Positions 1 through 8,625 of a stretch of DNA of 64,000 nt are shown here, piece after piece (the stretch's first letter is position 1; every line of letters starts with the position of its first letter). The stretch is from Cytophagales bacterium. Its GTDB lineage: Bacteria > Bacteroidota > Bacteroidia > Cytophagales > Cyclobacteriaceae. The stretch spans positions 1,533,501 through 1,597,500 of the forward strand of contig JAWPMT010000005.1 of NCBI GenBank assembly GCA_033344775.1, given 5' to 3'. The position numbers and the translations under genes are program-made. The notes under the pieces were generated by a model. It saw only the letters and a program-made list of their open reading frames with translations, ran no database searches and had not been told where the DNA came from.

Positions 1-163
1 AGGCCAACACAGTAGTAGGAAGATACTTGTTTTGGACACAGTTCCAAGTCATTCAATTTGATGAAATCACCATTAGCCTTCAACGCTGATTTTGTTAGTA
101 TTTACCTATAAATATTAGCTTTTATTCCCTCAGACTAATGTAGATGTAATAATCTCTTTTTTA

Positions 164-478
164 ATGGTCTTCACGCCTTGGATATTTTCATTATTAGTGC
201 TTTACAAGAAAGCTAGATCGAAAAGCGAAAAATTTATATTCGTTGGAGCCATGTCAATAATGATTTTTGCCTTGATATCGATAATCGTAGAGTTAATTAG
301 GGAAGAAGAATTTGGAGGTATTAAACCGTTGGCCCTTTTTTGGTCCACGATATTGCTATTCCTCTACATCTACATTAGCCCGAAAGATGGAAGAAAAAGC
401 TTTATAAAAACATTCATTGCAGTAATTATAGTCCTCATCCTTGCAGCAATAAACAAAGGCTTACAGGCACCTATTTGA
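164..478 (+). CDS. small membrane protein, hypothetical
   Basis: This 104-residue protein is not a family I recognise. It has three hydrophobic segments, roughly residues 3-13, 24-44 and 54-70, and a last one at 83-97, separated by short charged loops (KKARSKSEK, ELIREEEFGG, PKDGRKS). That pattern fits a small inner-membrane protein with three or four passes. There is no signal peptidase site and no catalytic motif. It stands alone: the next plus-strand signal is a terminator-like hairpin about 170 bases downstream, and the neighbouring gene on the other strand is a pseudogene. The start is the first ATG after an AT-rich stretch. Confidence 0.55.
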   Translation: MVFTPWIFSLLVLYKKARSKSEKFIFVGAMSIMIFALISIIVELIREEEFGGIKPLALFWSTILLFLYIYISPKDGRKSFIKTFIAVIIVLILAAINKGLQAPI

Positions 479-650
479 TTTTGCCACTCCATTGAGAAGG
501 TCAGTTCTTCAGAACACACCCCTAGCCCCTCTCAAGAGGCGAATCATTTCTGCTGTGAATTCCTCAGGATAATGATTTAGCCTGCAATCCCCGCAAGGGG
601 ATATATAAAGAAACTGCGCTTTGTCGTAGTACGATGCTGGTTGTATTTGA

Positions 651-676
651 GAGCGGGCGAATGTCCGTTCTTTTTT
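651..676 (+). terminator. rho-independent terminator
   Basis: Arms GAGCGGGC and GTCCGTTC form an 8-bp stem with two G-U pairs and a GAAT loop, followed by a run of six T. It points with the plus strand and most simply ends the transcript of the small membrane protein gene, although about 170 bases separate them. Confidence 0.55.
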
Positions 677-765
677 ACCAGTTAGGAGACTTTATCTGCA
701 TTGTGAGTTCAATATTAGCTATTGGCTTATCTGTATTGATGACATGACTCAGAACTTTCAATAAA

Positions 766-1388
766 TCACTCTTGATTTATTTGATAATACCAACTTTTAT
801 CAAGTTGTTTCATATTCCTAAACTGACTAGACCAATAGTCAGTTAAAGATTCCAAGTTATCCAAGTAATATATTTTAATCCTATCATTGATTTTGAACTC
901 AATAAACCTGCCAAGTCTCGGGGTTCATGTAAAAAATATATTTGAATAACCAAGCTCTTTCGGTATTGACAGCTCGGAGTAGTGCAAATGAAATAATTCA
1001 ACGGTTTGCCGGTAGTAGAAAGCAACACTATCAAGGTCAGTTGTGCCATATTTTTCAGATAGATATCTCTTATTCCAAGCACTTGTATTTTGGAAAGCTG
1101 AATCTTTTTTTAACGGTGAATCACTACTTAGGAAAATCGGCATAGACATATATTGATTAGTATCGAGATCAAAAACACAAATGCGATTAAATACTAAATC
1201 TGCTTGACGTATCTCTTTATTATAAATAGCCTTTACCCTTTCACAGCCAATAGCTTTATCAAAGAAAAACTCCATATCAGTAGTCTTATTCAACTCATAA
1301 AACTCCCTGAAATTGATTCTTCATTGATCGACGTATCCGCGCACTTAATCAAGAATACAAATAATGAAAATAAAAAATAGCGCTTCAT
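766..1388 (-). pseudogene. frameshifted lipoprotein gene, hypothetical
   Basis: The longest open piece (925-1293) looks like a short hypothetical gene, but reading further in all frames shows a longer broken one. At 1388 an ATG opens a typical lipoprotein leader (MKRYFLFSLFVFLIKCAD) that runs out of frame near 1320. The main body then continues in a second frame as INFREFYELNKTTDMEFFF onward. Near 930 it shifts into a third frame for about 11 codons (YMNPETWQVY), and near 898 it returns to the body frame (EFKINDRIKIYYLDNLESL), ending at a TGA at 766. Three small indels, one next to a T-run, explain this. The protein would be about 205 residues, secreted and lipid-anchored, of unknown function. 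Sequencing error at homopolymers is the alternative to true decay. Confidence 0.6.
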
Positions 1389-1646
1389 CTATAGTAATTT
1401 CACACTTTTCACTTGAGTAAACACGTCGATGAAGTGCTCTTAATGGATTAAATGAAGCTTTTTTGTTATCCCAATAACTTCCAGAGTCATTTTCGTTAGT
1501 CATCCTTTAGAAGGATTAATTCAACACGTAACCTGAATGACCCTATTAAGTATTTTCAACAATAACTTATTATAAGTTGATTAAGAGGTGTTTCCTTTTA
1601 CTGTAATATTCCTAAAATCACCAACCCTTCCTCGCTTAACTCAGCC

Positions 1647-2528
1647 TTAAAACCGCTCATTAATATAATCATATACCTTACTCAGCCTAAGATCGCTGGT
1701 AGAGGGGCCACTTCTAACAAAGAAGTGATCCGTATTATCATCCAGGAAATAGGCAGGTGAGGAAGCCGGTTTACAATCCACACGTAACAATTCCTTTCCT
1801 GAATAGGTCTCGAACGTAAAGTGTAAAAATTGGAGATGGACCGTACTGATCCGTTCTTTGATCAGGTTGGTCAGGTGCAACAAGAGTTTATCGTGGTTCT
1901 TGAAACGGTCGTTTTCTAACCCTAAAACTGTCCCATCATCGGCCACTCCGATCAGCAAGACGCCCCCACTGCAATTCATAAAAGCCGCGAGGGTTTTCAG
2001 TACTGCCTTTTCGATGGCTTTGTCCGTTTTTTGGGCATGCAGGTTCCATCGCAGTGTACTTTTGAATTCTACATGTTCATCTTCTCCACTTTCGATGATC
2101 TCCATGGTCGAAATCTCCTCGCGTGAACGAAGGTAACTGGTGATCTGCTTCGCCAGGCCCCTAACAATTTTTAAGGCTACGGCTGCGGCAACGTAGGACT
2201 CATCGAATAGCAGGGTTCCTGAAATAGTGATCACTGTAGAATCCTCGGCTGCAAATACGGTCCCTGAACGAAAATCTTTGTTGAGGACACCTATTTCTCC
2301 AATCAACTGCCCTGGTTGCAGTGTTTTGTATTCTTTGTTCGAAAGCCCGAGTGTGAGGCTTCCGCTTTCGATGTAAAACAGGTATTCAGGCTTCTTATTC
2401 GCATCGAAGATCACTTCTCCTTCATTGACGTGTCGCCGTTCCAGAATGGGCTTGAGGCTTAGCAGTTCATCTTCGGTCAAGTTTTTGAATACCCTGGAAT
2501 TCGCCAGAAGTTGCAGCATTAGGTCCAT
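1647..2528 (-). CDS. cyclic-nucleotide-binding domain fused to Schlafen AlbA_2 domain
   Basis: This 293-residue cytoplasmic protein has two recognisable parts. Residues about 10-125 are a cNMP-binding (Crp-like) sensor fold, with the glycine-rich turns NEGEVIF, IESGSLTLG and PGQLIGEIGVL and an arginine in the phosphate-cassette position (DFRSGTVFA). Residues about 150-265 match the Schlafen/AlbA_2 family seen in many regulators: EHVEFKSTLRWN, then NCSGGVLLIGVADDGTVLGLE, and a late FFVRSGPSTSDL. There is no helix-turn-helix, so the AlbA_2 module probably replaces it as a nucleic-acid-binding or effector domain. A role as a ligand-gated regulator is inference. It is monocistronic, with its start supported by the sensor fold beginning immediately. 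Confidence 0.75.
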   Translation of the reverse strand: MDLMLQLLANSRVFKNLTEDELLSLKPILERRHVNEGEVIFDANKKPEYLFYIESGSLTLGLSNKEYKTLQPGQLIGEIGVLNKDFRSGTVFAAEDSTVITISGTLLFDESYVAAAVALKIVRGLAKQITSYLRSREEISTMEIIESGEDEHVEFKSTLRWNLHAQKTDKAIEKAVLKTLAAFMNCSGGVLLIGVADDGTVLGLENDRFKNHDKLLLHLTNLIKERISTVHLQFLHFTFETYSGKELLRVDCKPASSPAYFLDDNTDHFFVRSGPSTSDLRLSKVYDYINERF

Positions 2529-2682
2529 GAATGCAAGATAAATGCTTTTCTTACCGGAAGTAGAAGTCCGGTCAATGAACTGAAAAAAACCATCATCAAC
2601 AATACTCCAGCCTCTATCATGAACATGAAATTCAGAAAAGTGACTTGGAAATAGTTTCCTGAAGGGCTAAATCGGAACGATA

Positions 2683-3132
2683 TCACCAATATTCCTTGAT
2701 CCGGGAAATCTTACCATCCCTAAATTCGAACAGGGCCATCTGGGGTGTTTCATCGCCTTCCCTGGTAACAAAAATCTTCTCCGTAACGACCGCATTTAAT
2801 CCGGCAATCCTCCTCAATACTTTGACATCAGTGACACTACCATCATATCCACCATTTTTCTGATTCCTGACATATCCATTGTACAAATCCTGACGACTGT
2901 ACGTACCACCATACTTAGGATGGACATATTCAAAATCATCCGTAAATAAGGAAAAGACCTTGTCGATATCCGCGACGGTAGAACCTACCTGAAAGACCTT
3001 GACATTTAGCTGGTAGTATTCATCGATTATCGTATTCAATGAGTCCTTATGTTGGGGAGTAGCTTCTTGTGCCCTGGTTGCACTGCAAACCATTAGACCC
3101 GCCAGAGAGAGTAAGATTGCGTTGAGATTCAT
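2683..3132 (-). CDS. secreted SnoaL/DUF4440-like protein
   Basis: This is a 149-residue protein with a signal peptide (hydrophobic core at residues 5-19, cleavage after ATRA-Q). The mature part has the NTF2/SnoaL layout: an N-terminal helix pair (LNTIIDEYYQLNVKVFQ), the acidic DIDKVFSLFTDDFEYVHPKYGG segment, and strands ending in MALFEFRDGKISRIKEYW, the usual closing strand of this fold. Members are small cone-shaped binding or isomerase-like proteins, and the substrate cannot be predicted. It sits alone on the minus strand, about 150 bases downstream of the cNMP/AlbA_2 gene start. Confidence 0.6.
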   Translation of the reverse strand: MNLNAILLSLAGLMVCSATRAQEATPQHKDSLNTIIDEYYQLNVKVFQVGSTVADIDKVFSLFTDDFEYVHPKYGGTYSRQDLYNGYVRNQKNGGYDGSVTDVKVLRRIAGLNAVVTEKIFVTREGDETPQMALFEFRDGKISRIKEYW

Positions 3133-3279
3133 GATTGATTTCGACCTTCAAAAAAATTACTTACGTAAGATGTAGCAATAGGTAAGGATTTAGAAGGGCC
3201 AAGCCTCCCCTACTGACAAAAAGCCTGCACTTCCTGACATAAGCTATTATCAGGTTTGCGAACCTACACTTCAAACCCT

Positions 3280-3311
3280 AGTAATCTGATCGCTTAAGTG
3301 ATCAGGTTACT
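3280..3311. repeat. 32-bp palindrome, copy 1
   Basis: Arms AGTAATCTGATCGCTT and AAGTGATCAGGTTACT abut with no spacer and differ from perfect symmetry at only two positions. The same palindrome, with 15 perfect bases per arm, lies at 32421-32452. There is no T-run, so it is not a simple terminator. It lies in the 265-base gap between divergently oriented genes. Confidence 0.7.
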
Positions 3312-3397
3312 GACAGATATCAGTTCTGCTCACCACTTATCTCAGTCTCAGAAGCTTCCATGCACGAGACCTTTGTCCTGGCTAAAAATTCACAGTC

Positions 3398-4141
3398 ATG
3401 AAGGTTTATGTCTACCTACTGACCTTATTTTTCTTAAGTCTTTTTTGTCCCATTCAGGGTCAGTCCCAATCTGAACCCATGATTTGGCTTCATTTCTCCG
3501 AAAAAGTCAATTTCACGCCGAGATTATCAGGTCTGGCTCTGTTCCAAAAAAGGTATTTTCTTGATCGTCACAATACCTATCAGGATCTGTTTTGGGCCAG
3601 TGGAGGATATCAGTTGAAAAACATTCAATTCGGCGGAGGTATGATGTTTATCACCACACATAAACTCCTGACTTCCGTTTACAAATCAATTCCGGAACAT
3701 CGGCCTTTTCAGTACTTGAGTTATACCAGCGCGATACCCGAAACACGTTGGCGATTTCAAATTCGAGCGATGGTCGAAGAAAGATTCCTAAGCAAGGTCA
3801 TGGAAAACGAAATAGCTACTGCCGAAGCATTCCAACTACGGTACCGGCTTAGGAGTAATCTCATGTTTGATTTTGCGCGCAATGCCCAATTCAAGTTGAG
3901 CAATGAATGGCTCTGTACACATGAATTGGACCTTACACAGAACCGTGCCTTTGCTGAAGTCGCTTATGCTTTTAAGACCCTGCAGGTTAGTACAGGTTAT
4001 ATGAATTGGTATATCAAAGGGATCAACAAGCCCTGGCGACATATATGGCTATTGAGAGTTGATCATAAGATCAGATGGCAGGAGCTAGCCCAAAACCTGA
4101 GGGTTTTTGATCAAATCCATCCACAATCGATGATTGATTAG
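3398..4141 (+). CDS. DUF2490-type outer-membrane barrel
   Basis: This 247-residue protein has a signal peptide (residues 1-21, cleaved near IQGQS-Q). The mature part is a run of alternating strands rich in aromatic residues, with WLHFSEKVNFTPRLSG at the start and the WRFQIRAMVEERF and YRLRSNLMFDF strands in the middle. This resembles DUF2490 proteins, presumed small outer-membrane beta-barrels of unknown function in Bacteroidota. The C-terminus (about 25 residues after LLRVDHKIRW) is longer than a usual barrel end. It stands alone, with a lipoprotein gene following on the same strand about 110 bases later. Confidence 0.55.
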   Translation: MKVYVYLLTLFFLSLFCPIQGQSQSEPMIWLHFSEKVNFTPRLSGLALFQKRYFLDRHNTYQDLFWASGGYQLKNIQFGGGMMFITTHKLLTSVYKSIPEHRPFQYLSYTSAIPETRWRFQIRAMVEERFLSKVMENEIATAEAFQLRYRLRSNLMFDFARNAQFKLSNEWLCTHELDLTQNRAFAEVAYAFKTLQVSTGYMNWYIKGINKPWRHIWLLRVDHKIRWQELAQNLRVFDQIHPQSMID

Positions 4142-4250
4142 AACATAATGCCAAGCAGTTTTAGTCAGTTCTGACCCTGGTAATTTGCTACTGCTTTGAA
4201 CCATTCTCCATTCTCTATCTTTGTTGGCTAATTTCAACAGACCTATTTCT

Positions 4251-5096
4251 ATGAATTCTCGATTGACCTATCTGATCATTGCCTTTGCATTTTTTTTCCT
4301 TGGCTGCAGCTCCGATCCAAACAAAAACTTGCGAGAATCACTGACCTTATATGCCTCGTTTGATCAGGCGGAAGCAGATTTTGCCATGGGCGATAAAGCA
4401 TTGTATGCCGCAGCTTCGCGAAGATCAATGGACAGCACTACGCAGCAAGGCCTTGCAACCGGAGTTCATGAACTGGAAGCAGGTGGAAAATGGGGCAATG
4501 CCCTGAGATTCATCAAAAGAGACGATGCCGTCTTGTTTTTCAAAAGTGCCCAAAACATCAATCATACTCCTCAAAACTGGTCCGGCACGATATCCTTCTG
4601 GCTCAAAGTAAGCCCTGAAACGGAGCTGGCTCCCGGTTTTACCGATCCCATTCAAATCACTGATACGCGATATGATGACGCATCCATATGGGTCGACTTT
4701 ACCAGAGAAAGCCCCCGGGTTTTTCGATTGGGCATCCTCGGCGACCGCACTTCCTGGCATCAGGATACAGTACGCACCTCGGCAAGAGCGGAATATGAAA
4801 GAAGATTGATTCCCGTTGCGACCCCTCCGTTTGATAACAGTACATGGACCCATGTTGTGATTCTGTACAAGGATCTAGGAACCCCAATGGCCACATACGA
4901 ACTCTTTTTGGATGGAAATACAATGGGCAAAAGAGAAGGCATTGACGATCCGTTCAACTGGGAACCTGAAAAATCGAATATCTATCTTGGATTAGGTTTT
5001 GTCGGTCGAATGGATGAACTGGCCATTTTCAATCGACCTCTTTCGAATGAAGAAATCATTCAATTGAATCAAATGAATGAGCCATTTAAGTTTTAG
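4251..5096 (+). CDS. LamG-like lipoprotein
   Basis: The start chosen is ATG 4251, because it opens directly into a lipoprotein leader (hydrophobic AFAFFFLG followed by the lipobox cysteine at residue 19). An upstream in-frame TTG at 4221 would add ten unlikely residues. The 281-residue protein then has a concanavalin-like/LamG jelly-roll: LRESLTLYASFDQAEADF, LRFIKRDDAVLFFKS, WSGTISFWLKVSPE, THVVILYKDL, and the closing GFVGRMDELAIFNRPLSNEEI, which is the hallmark end of LamG-3 domains. Such proteins bind glycans or mediate surface contacts, and no enzyme domain is attached. It probably faces the periplasm or cell surface. Confidence 0.7.
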   Translation: MNSRLTYLIIAFAFFFLGCSSDPNKNLRESLTLYASFDQAEADFAMGDKALYAAASRRSMDSTTQQGLATGVHELEAGGKWGNALRFIKRDDAVLFFKSAQNINHTPQNWSGTISFWLKVSPETELAPGFTDPIQITDTRYDDASIWVDFTRESPRVFRLGILGDRTSWHQDTVRTSARAEYERRLIPVATPPFDNSTWTHVVILYKDLGTPMATYELFLDGNTMGKREGIDDPFNWEPEKSNIYLGLGFVGRMDELAIFNRPLSNEEIIQLNQMNEPFKF

Positions 5097-5190
5097 CCAG
5101 TTCACAAATGGAACGAATATCTACAGAAAGCTATTAAGGGGGTTTGCGTTAATATCATGAGTATGTAAATGTGCGCTTACTCATATCTGA

Positions 5191-5655
5191 TCAAGGAAGT
5201 AGCTTCTTCCAGAAAATCACCTTATCATCACCCTCCGTCCAGAAATCACGTATCGTGGCCTCCAGGTTGTAACCCAATTTCAAATAAAACTTTCTGGTCA
5301 ATTCAAATTCATCGGTACCTGAAGTCTCTACGATCAACAAACGAATGGATTGCTCTTTCAGGATTCGCTCGATATAGTTCATCATTTCAATACCAATCCC
5401 CTGGCCCTGTCGCTCTTTTAACACGCCGATGGCCAGCAGATTATACGTTCCTTCGGTGAACTTTTCTGGGGTGCAGTAGCCAATCGCCACAATCTCGCCG
5501 TTCTGCTTTTTGGTAAACCAAATATCATCCGTGGCTTCGTTCGTAAGGTAATCCGACATCATTCCCTCCAGATATTCCGATGGAAAGAGACCACTGGAAT
5601 CTACCACAGTTTTCAACTGTTTGATGTCTTGTTTTTCTACTTTTCTAATTGCCAT
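5191..5655 (-). CDS. GNAT-family N-acetyltransferase
   Basis: This is a 154-residue cytoplasmic GNAT acyl-CoA acetyltransferase. The acetyl-CoA pyrophosphate loop is visible in GVLKERQGQGIGIEMMNYIE (pattern Q/R-x-x-G-x-G). Strand-loop segments before it (GEIVAIGYCTPE) and the late ETSGTDEFELTRKFYLKLGYN match motifs A and B. The closing DKVIFWKKL is typical of the end of the fold. The start is taken at the internal ATG (MAIRKVEKQD), where the fold begins; an ATG seven codons upstream is possible. The substrate is unknown. It lies about 40 bases from the AraC-type regulator gene upstream on the same strand and may be co-transcribed with it. Confidence 0.8.
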   Translation of the reverse strand: MAIRKVEKQDIKQLKTVVDSSGLFPSEYLEGMMSDYLTNEATDDIWFTKKQNGEIVAIGYCTPEKFTEGTYNLLAIGVLKERQGQGIGIEMMNYIERILKEQSIRLLIVETSGTDEFELTRKFYLKLGYNLEATIRDFWTEGDDKVIFWKKLLP

Positions 5656-5695
5656 TACTTCCGTATTTGTCGGCAATTTAGGTGACTGGCTGCTC

Positions 5696-6409
5696 CTAAA
5701 GTTGTACGGTTCTGCTATTGTAAGCTTTCACAGGGTTAACCCCTAACATGGTTTTAAATGCTCTGCTGAAGTGTGGCTGATCATAGAATCCGCTTTTGAT
5801 CAGAGAAGCAAATAAATCCTCTTCTGTATCGAGGTGTGCTGCGATCGTATTCCGGAGCTTGCACCACAATAAATACTTCTTCAGAGAAATGCCTGTGTTT
5901 TCTTTGAACAGGTGTGAAATCCTGCTGGCTGAGAGATGTACCAAATCGGTCAATTCATTCAGCATCACATCATAGGACACGGCTTGTTGCCGTAGGTAAA
6001 TCAAAACCTTTCGCACTCGTTCGTCATAGGCCGACATTGATTCAACTGCCGCTAACCGGGCCTTGAGTGCATGAAAATCATTGTGTGAAGATTGATCTTT
6101 CATTGACAAGAAGACACCATCCTTCAGGGTAATATCAAGTGTAGACAAGACCCGCTTAGCATGCATTTCACGGTGCTCAATCATGGTTACTTGCACGTTG
6201 CTTCCAGGGGCCAAAACACGATGTAAGACATTGGCATCTATGACTAACAGAGAAACATGATCATAGGTAGTATGGCCATTCGAAAACTGCATATTTCCTG
6301 ATGCATCAAACAATACCTCGATTGCCGGGTGGCTATGCAACTCCGTCTCCAATCCTTCAAATTGGAATTCATACACGCCTCGGGCAGGGTCGAATTGATG
6401 AACAATCAT
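5696..6409 (-). CDS. AraC-family transcriptional regulator (cupin sensor)
   Basis: The protein has about 237 residues, starting at MIVHQFDPARG (6409); an ATG at 6469 would extend it by 20 residues. The N-terminal half is a cupin-like ligand-binding region (ETELHSHPAIEVLFDASGNMQF). The C-terminal 100 residues carry the two helix-turn-helix motifs of AraC/XylS regulators, ending with SLIKSGFYDQPHFSRAFKTMLGVNPVKAYNS, the conserved second HTH and PxxY signature. The ligand is unknown. It is divergent from the UspA gene with about 125 bases between, so it could control that gene or the GNAT gene downstream. Confidence 0.85.
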   Translation of the reverse strand: MIVHQFDPARGVYEFQFEGLETELHSHPAIEVLFDASGNMQFSNGHTTYDHVSLLVIDANVLHRVLAPGSNVQVTMIEHREMHAKRVLSTLDITLKDGVFLSMKDQSSHNDFHALKARLAAVESMSAYDERVRKVLIYLRQQAVSYDVMLNELTDLVHLSASRISHLFKENTGISLKKYLLWCKLRNTIAAHLDTEEDLFASLIKSGFYDQPHFSRAFKTMLGVNPVKAYNSRTVQL

Positions 6410-6533
6410 TAGGTAAGTATACCCAAAATGCACCAATGTGCTGCGAAAAGTCTGTTGTCCTACTGACAAAAGTCAAGTAGTCAAATTAGCAATACCACTA
6501 ACATTGAGTTTAGCAAATTCAAATGGTAATCAC

Positions 6534-7460
6534 ATGGACAAGTATACAAAAAACAATGATAAAGTCGCAGTAGTGGGATTAGACTTGAGTGAAATGGACG
6601 ACCGTGTTCTTGAATACGTCCATAAGTTCAACCAATCCTTTCCATTCGAGAAAATCATTTTTGCACATATATCGAAAGAGCAGGACCTGCCAAACGAAAT
6701 TTTGTCCGAATACCCATCACTGGCTTCACCATTAGATGAGGGGATTACTATTGGACTTGAACAAAAAATCGCACCGCTTTTTGAAGGTTCAGCAACGCAA
6801 TATGGCATCATCGTTAAACACGGATCGCCGTTAGAAAGCTTTCTGAAAATATCTAAAGAAAATGACGCAGATCTTGTGATCCTGGGCAGAAAAAAAAGCC
6901 TGGATGGCTCTGGATTATTGTCCGGACATATTGTTCGGAAGAGTCCAGCTTCTATCCTATTTGTTACTGAAACATTTAAGCCTGCTATCAAAGATATCCT
7001 GCTACCAGTCGACTTTTCCAGGCACTCCACTATCGTTTATGACCTGGCTCAAAAACTTCAAAGCGAGGGTCAGGCTCAAATCAGGTTTTCTCATTTGTAC
7101 AGTGTCCCACTTGGCTATTACAAAACAGGAAAGTCATATAAGGAATTTGTCGAAATCATGAAGACGAATGCCTCCAGGGACTTTTCCCGTTTCATGGAAG
7201 TTAATAACATTAATCCTTCAACAACGTGTGACTACCTGCTCGCGGATAAAGGACCTAAGGCGCAGTTGATTTACCACCATGCTCTTGAGACCGGGGCTGA
7301 TTTGATATTGATCGGTTCACGAGGACGAACCGCAACTTCTGCTTTGCTCATTGGTTCAGTGGTAGAAAAACTACTTCAAATTGATGACGAAATTCCCATT
7401 CTGGTGGTCAAAGACAAAGGAGAGAACATGGGCTTCTTCGAAGCGCTTATGAGGATTTGA
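6534..7460 (+). CDS. tandem UspA universal stress protein
   Basis: The 308-residue protein starts at MDKYTKNNDKVAVV, where the fold begins. It contains two UspA domains. The first covers residues about 10-145: VAVVGLDLSEMDDRVLEYVH, then DLVILGRKKSLDGSGLLSGHIVRKSPASILFV. The second covers about 155-300: KDILLPVDFSRHSTIVYDLA, then ADLILIGSRGRTATSALLIGSVVEKLL, with the ATP-binding-type G-x2-G-x9-G-S/T pattern. Fused twin UspA proteins are common in Bacteroidota and act as soluble stress-response nucleotide binders. The second domain keeps the ATP motif better than the first. It is monocistronic. Confidence 0.85.
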   Translation: MDKYTKNNDKVAVVGLDLSEMDDRVLEYVHKFNQSFPFEKIIFAHISKEQDLPNEILSEYPSLASPLDEGITIGLEQKIAPLFEGSATQYGIIVKHGSPLESFLKISKENDADLVILGRKKSLDGSGLLSGHIVRKSPASILFVTETFKPAIKDILLPVDFSRHSTIVYDLAQKLQSEGQAQIRFSHLYSVPLGYYKTGKSYKEFVEIMKTNASRDFSRFMEVNNINPSTTCDYLLADKGPKAQLIYHHALETGADLILIGSRGRTATSALLIGSVVEKLLQIDDEIPILVVKDKGENMGFFEALMRI

Positions 7461-7620
7461 ACTTCATATTATTAAGTATATAATTGGTTTGAGACGAAAA
7501 AAATAAACCAAGCCGACATATGCTTGTTCCTTTAATATCAATCAAATCGAAAAATAAGAGGGTTTTAGGTAATTTTCTCCTCCACTAAAAAGTACTAACC
7601 CAAAAAGCAAGAATAGACCT

Positions 7621-8622
7621 ATGAATAACCCCACCTTTAAGGCCTGGCGTGTCACGGAAGATGCCTCCGGTAAATTTCACCGAGCCATCACAGACAGAAC
7701 ATTGGAAGACCTCCCGGAAGGAGAAGTTACTATCAAAGTCCACTATGCCGCGCTCAACTACAAGGATGCATTATCCTTCTCTGGCAATAAAGGGGTCACC
7801 AGAAAATATCCACACACACCCGGAATTGATGGTTCAGGAACGGTAGTTGCAAGCAGTTCCAGTGATTTCAAAGAGGGAGATGAAGTCATGGTGACCAGCT
7901 ATGACCTGGGCATGAATACTGATGGCGCATTTGCGGAATACATCCGGGTACCAGCCGAATGGGTTATCCCATTACCTAAAAGCATGACCTTGCAGGAAAG
8001 CATGATCATCGGAACTGCAGGACTCACCGTAGGAATAGGACTTTATAAAATGGAAAAAATGGGGCAAACTCCTTCCATGGGTCCGATCGTGATCAGCGGA
8101 GCCACAGGTGGTGTAGGCAGTATGGCCGTAGGCATTCTGGCTAAAGCGGGTTATGAAGTCATTGCCTCATCTGGTAAATCCGAAATGGCCGATTATCTCA
8201 AAAGCCTGGGAGCTAATCAGATCGTCGATCGGGAATTCATCAATGATGATTCCAACCGACCGCTCATGAAACCCCAATGGTCAGGAGCCATAGATACTGT
8301 GGGTGGAAATACCCTCGCGACATTAATCAAGGGCTGTAAGAGAGAAGGAAGTATCGCTGCTTGCGGATTAGTCAGCTCGCCGGTTTTACCTACTACGGTC
8401 TTCCCATTCATTCTCAATGGCGTCAATTTGATCGGCATAGATTCGGCCACATTCGCAAAAGAAGACCGACTGCAAGTTTGGGAAAAGCTTGGAAGTGACT
8501 GGCGTCTGCCAGACATGCAAAGTCTAACGACTGTTTGTTCCATGTCGGAGTTGGAGCCCCACATCGATGGTATGCTACAGGGAGGTTCCAAAGGTCGGGT
8601 GATCGTAGACATGATTGCCTGA
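7621..8622 (+). CDS. acuI: YhdH/AcuI-type acrylyl-CoA reductase (MDR superfamily)
   Basis: This 333-residue zinc-free medium-chain dehydrogenase belongs to the YhdH/YhfP/AcuI quinone-oxidoreductase subfamily. Diagnostic stretches are VHYAALNYKDALSFSGNKG and YPHTPGIDGSGTVV in the catalytic half, and the NADPH-binding Rossmann turn GATGGVGSMAVGILAKAGY near residue 160. In characterised relatives AcuI reduces acryloyl-CoA to propionyl-CoA with NADPH. The propionyl-CoA synthetase-like gene begins only 3 bases after the stop, so the two are almost certainly one operon, which supports the acrylate/propionate assignment. Generic quinone oxidoreductase activity is the alternative. Confidence 0.8.
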   Translation: MNNPTFKAWRVTEDASGKFHRAITDRTLEDLPEGEVTIKVHYAALNYKDALSFSGNKGVTRKYPHTPGIDGSGTVVASSSSDFKEGDEVMVTSYDLGMNTDGAFAEYIRVPAEWVIPLPKSMTLQESMIIGTAGLTVGIGLYKMEKMGQTPSMGPIVISGATGGVGSMAVGILAKAGYEVIASSGKSEMADYLKSLGANQIVDREFINDDSNRPLMKPQWSGAIDTVGGNTLATLIKGCKREGSIAACGLVSSPVLPTTVFPFILNGVNLIGIDSATFAKEDRLQVWEKLGSDWRLPDMQSLTTVCSMSELEPHIDGMLQGGSKGRVIVDMIA

Positions 8623-8625
8623 GCT

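Noticed and set aside
1345-1503. 52-codon minus-strand frame MTNENDSGSYWDNKKASF onward, overlapping the pseudogene leader
   Set aside because: Partly protein-like, but it shares bases with the lipoprotein leader and its C-terminus is a shifted reading of that leader. Too short to support.
4425-4853. Long minus-strand frame inside the LamG-like gene, and others like it inside SulP, E2 and MMPL genes
   Set aside because: They lie wholly within strong genes on the opposite strand or another frame and have no domain features.
7484-7511. Inverted repeat TTGGTTT/AAACCAA after the UspA gene
   Set aside because: Short AT-rich stem with an A-rich loop and no T-run; too weak to call a terminator.
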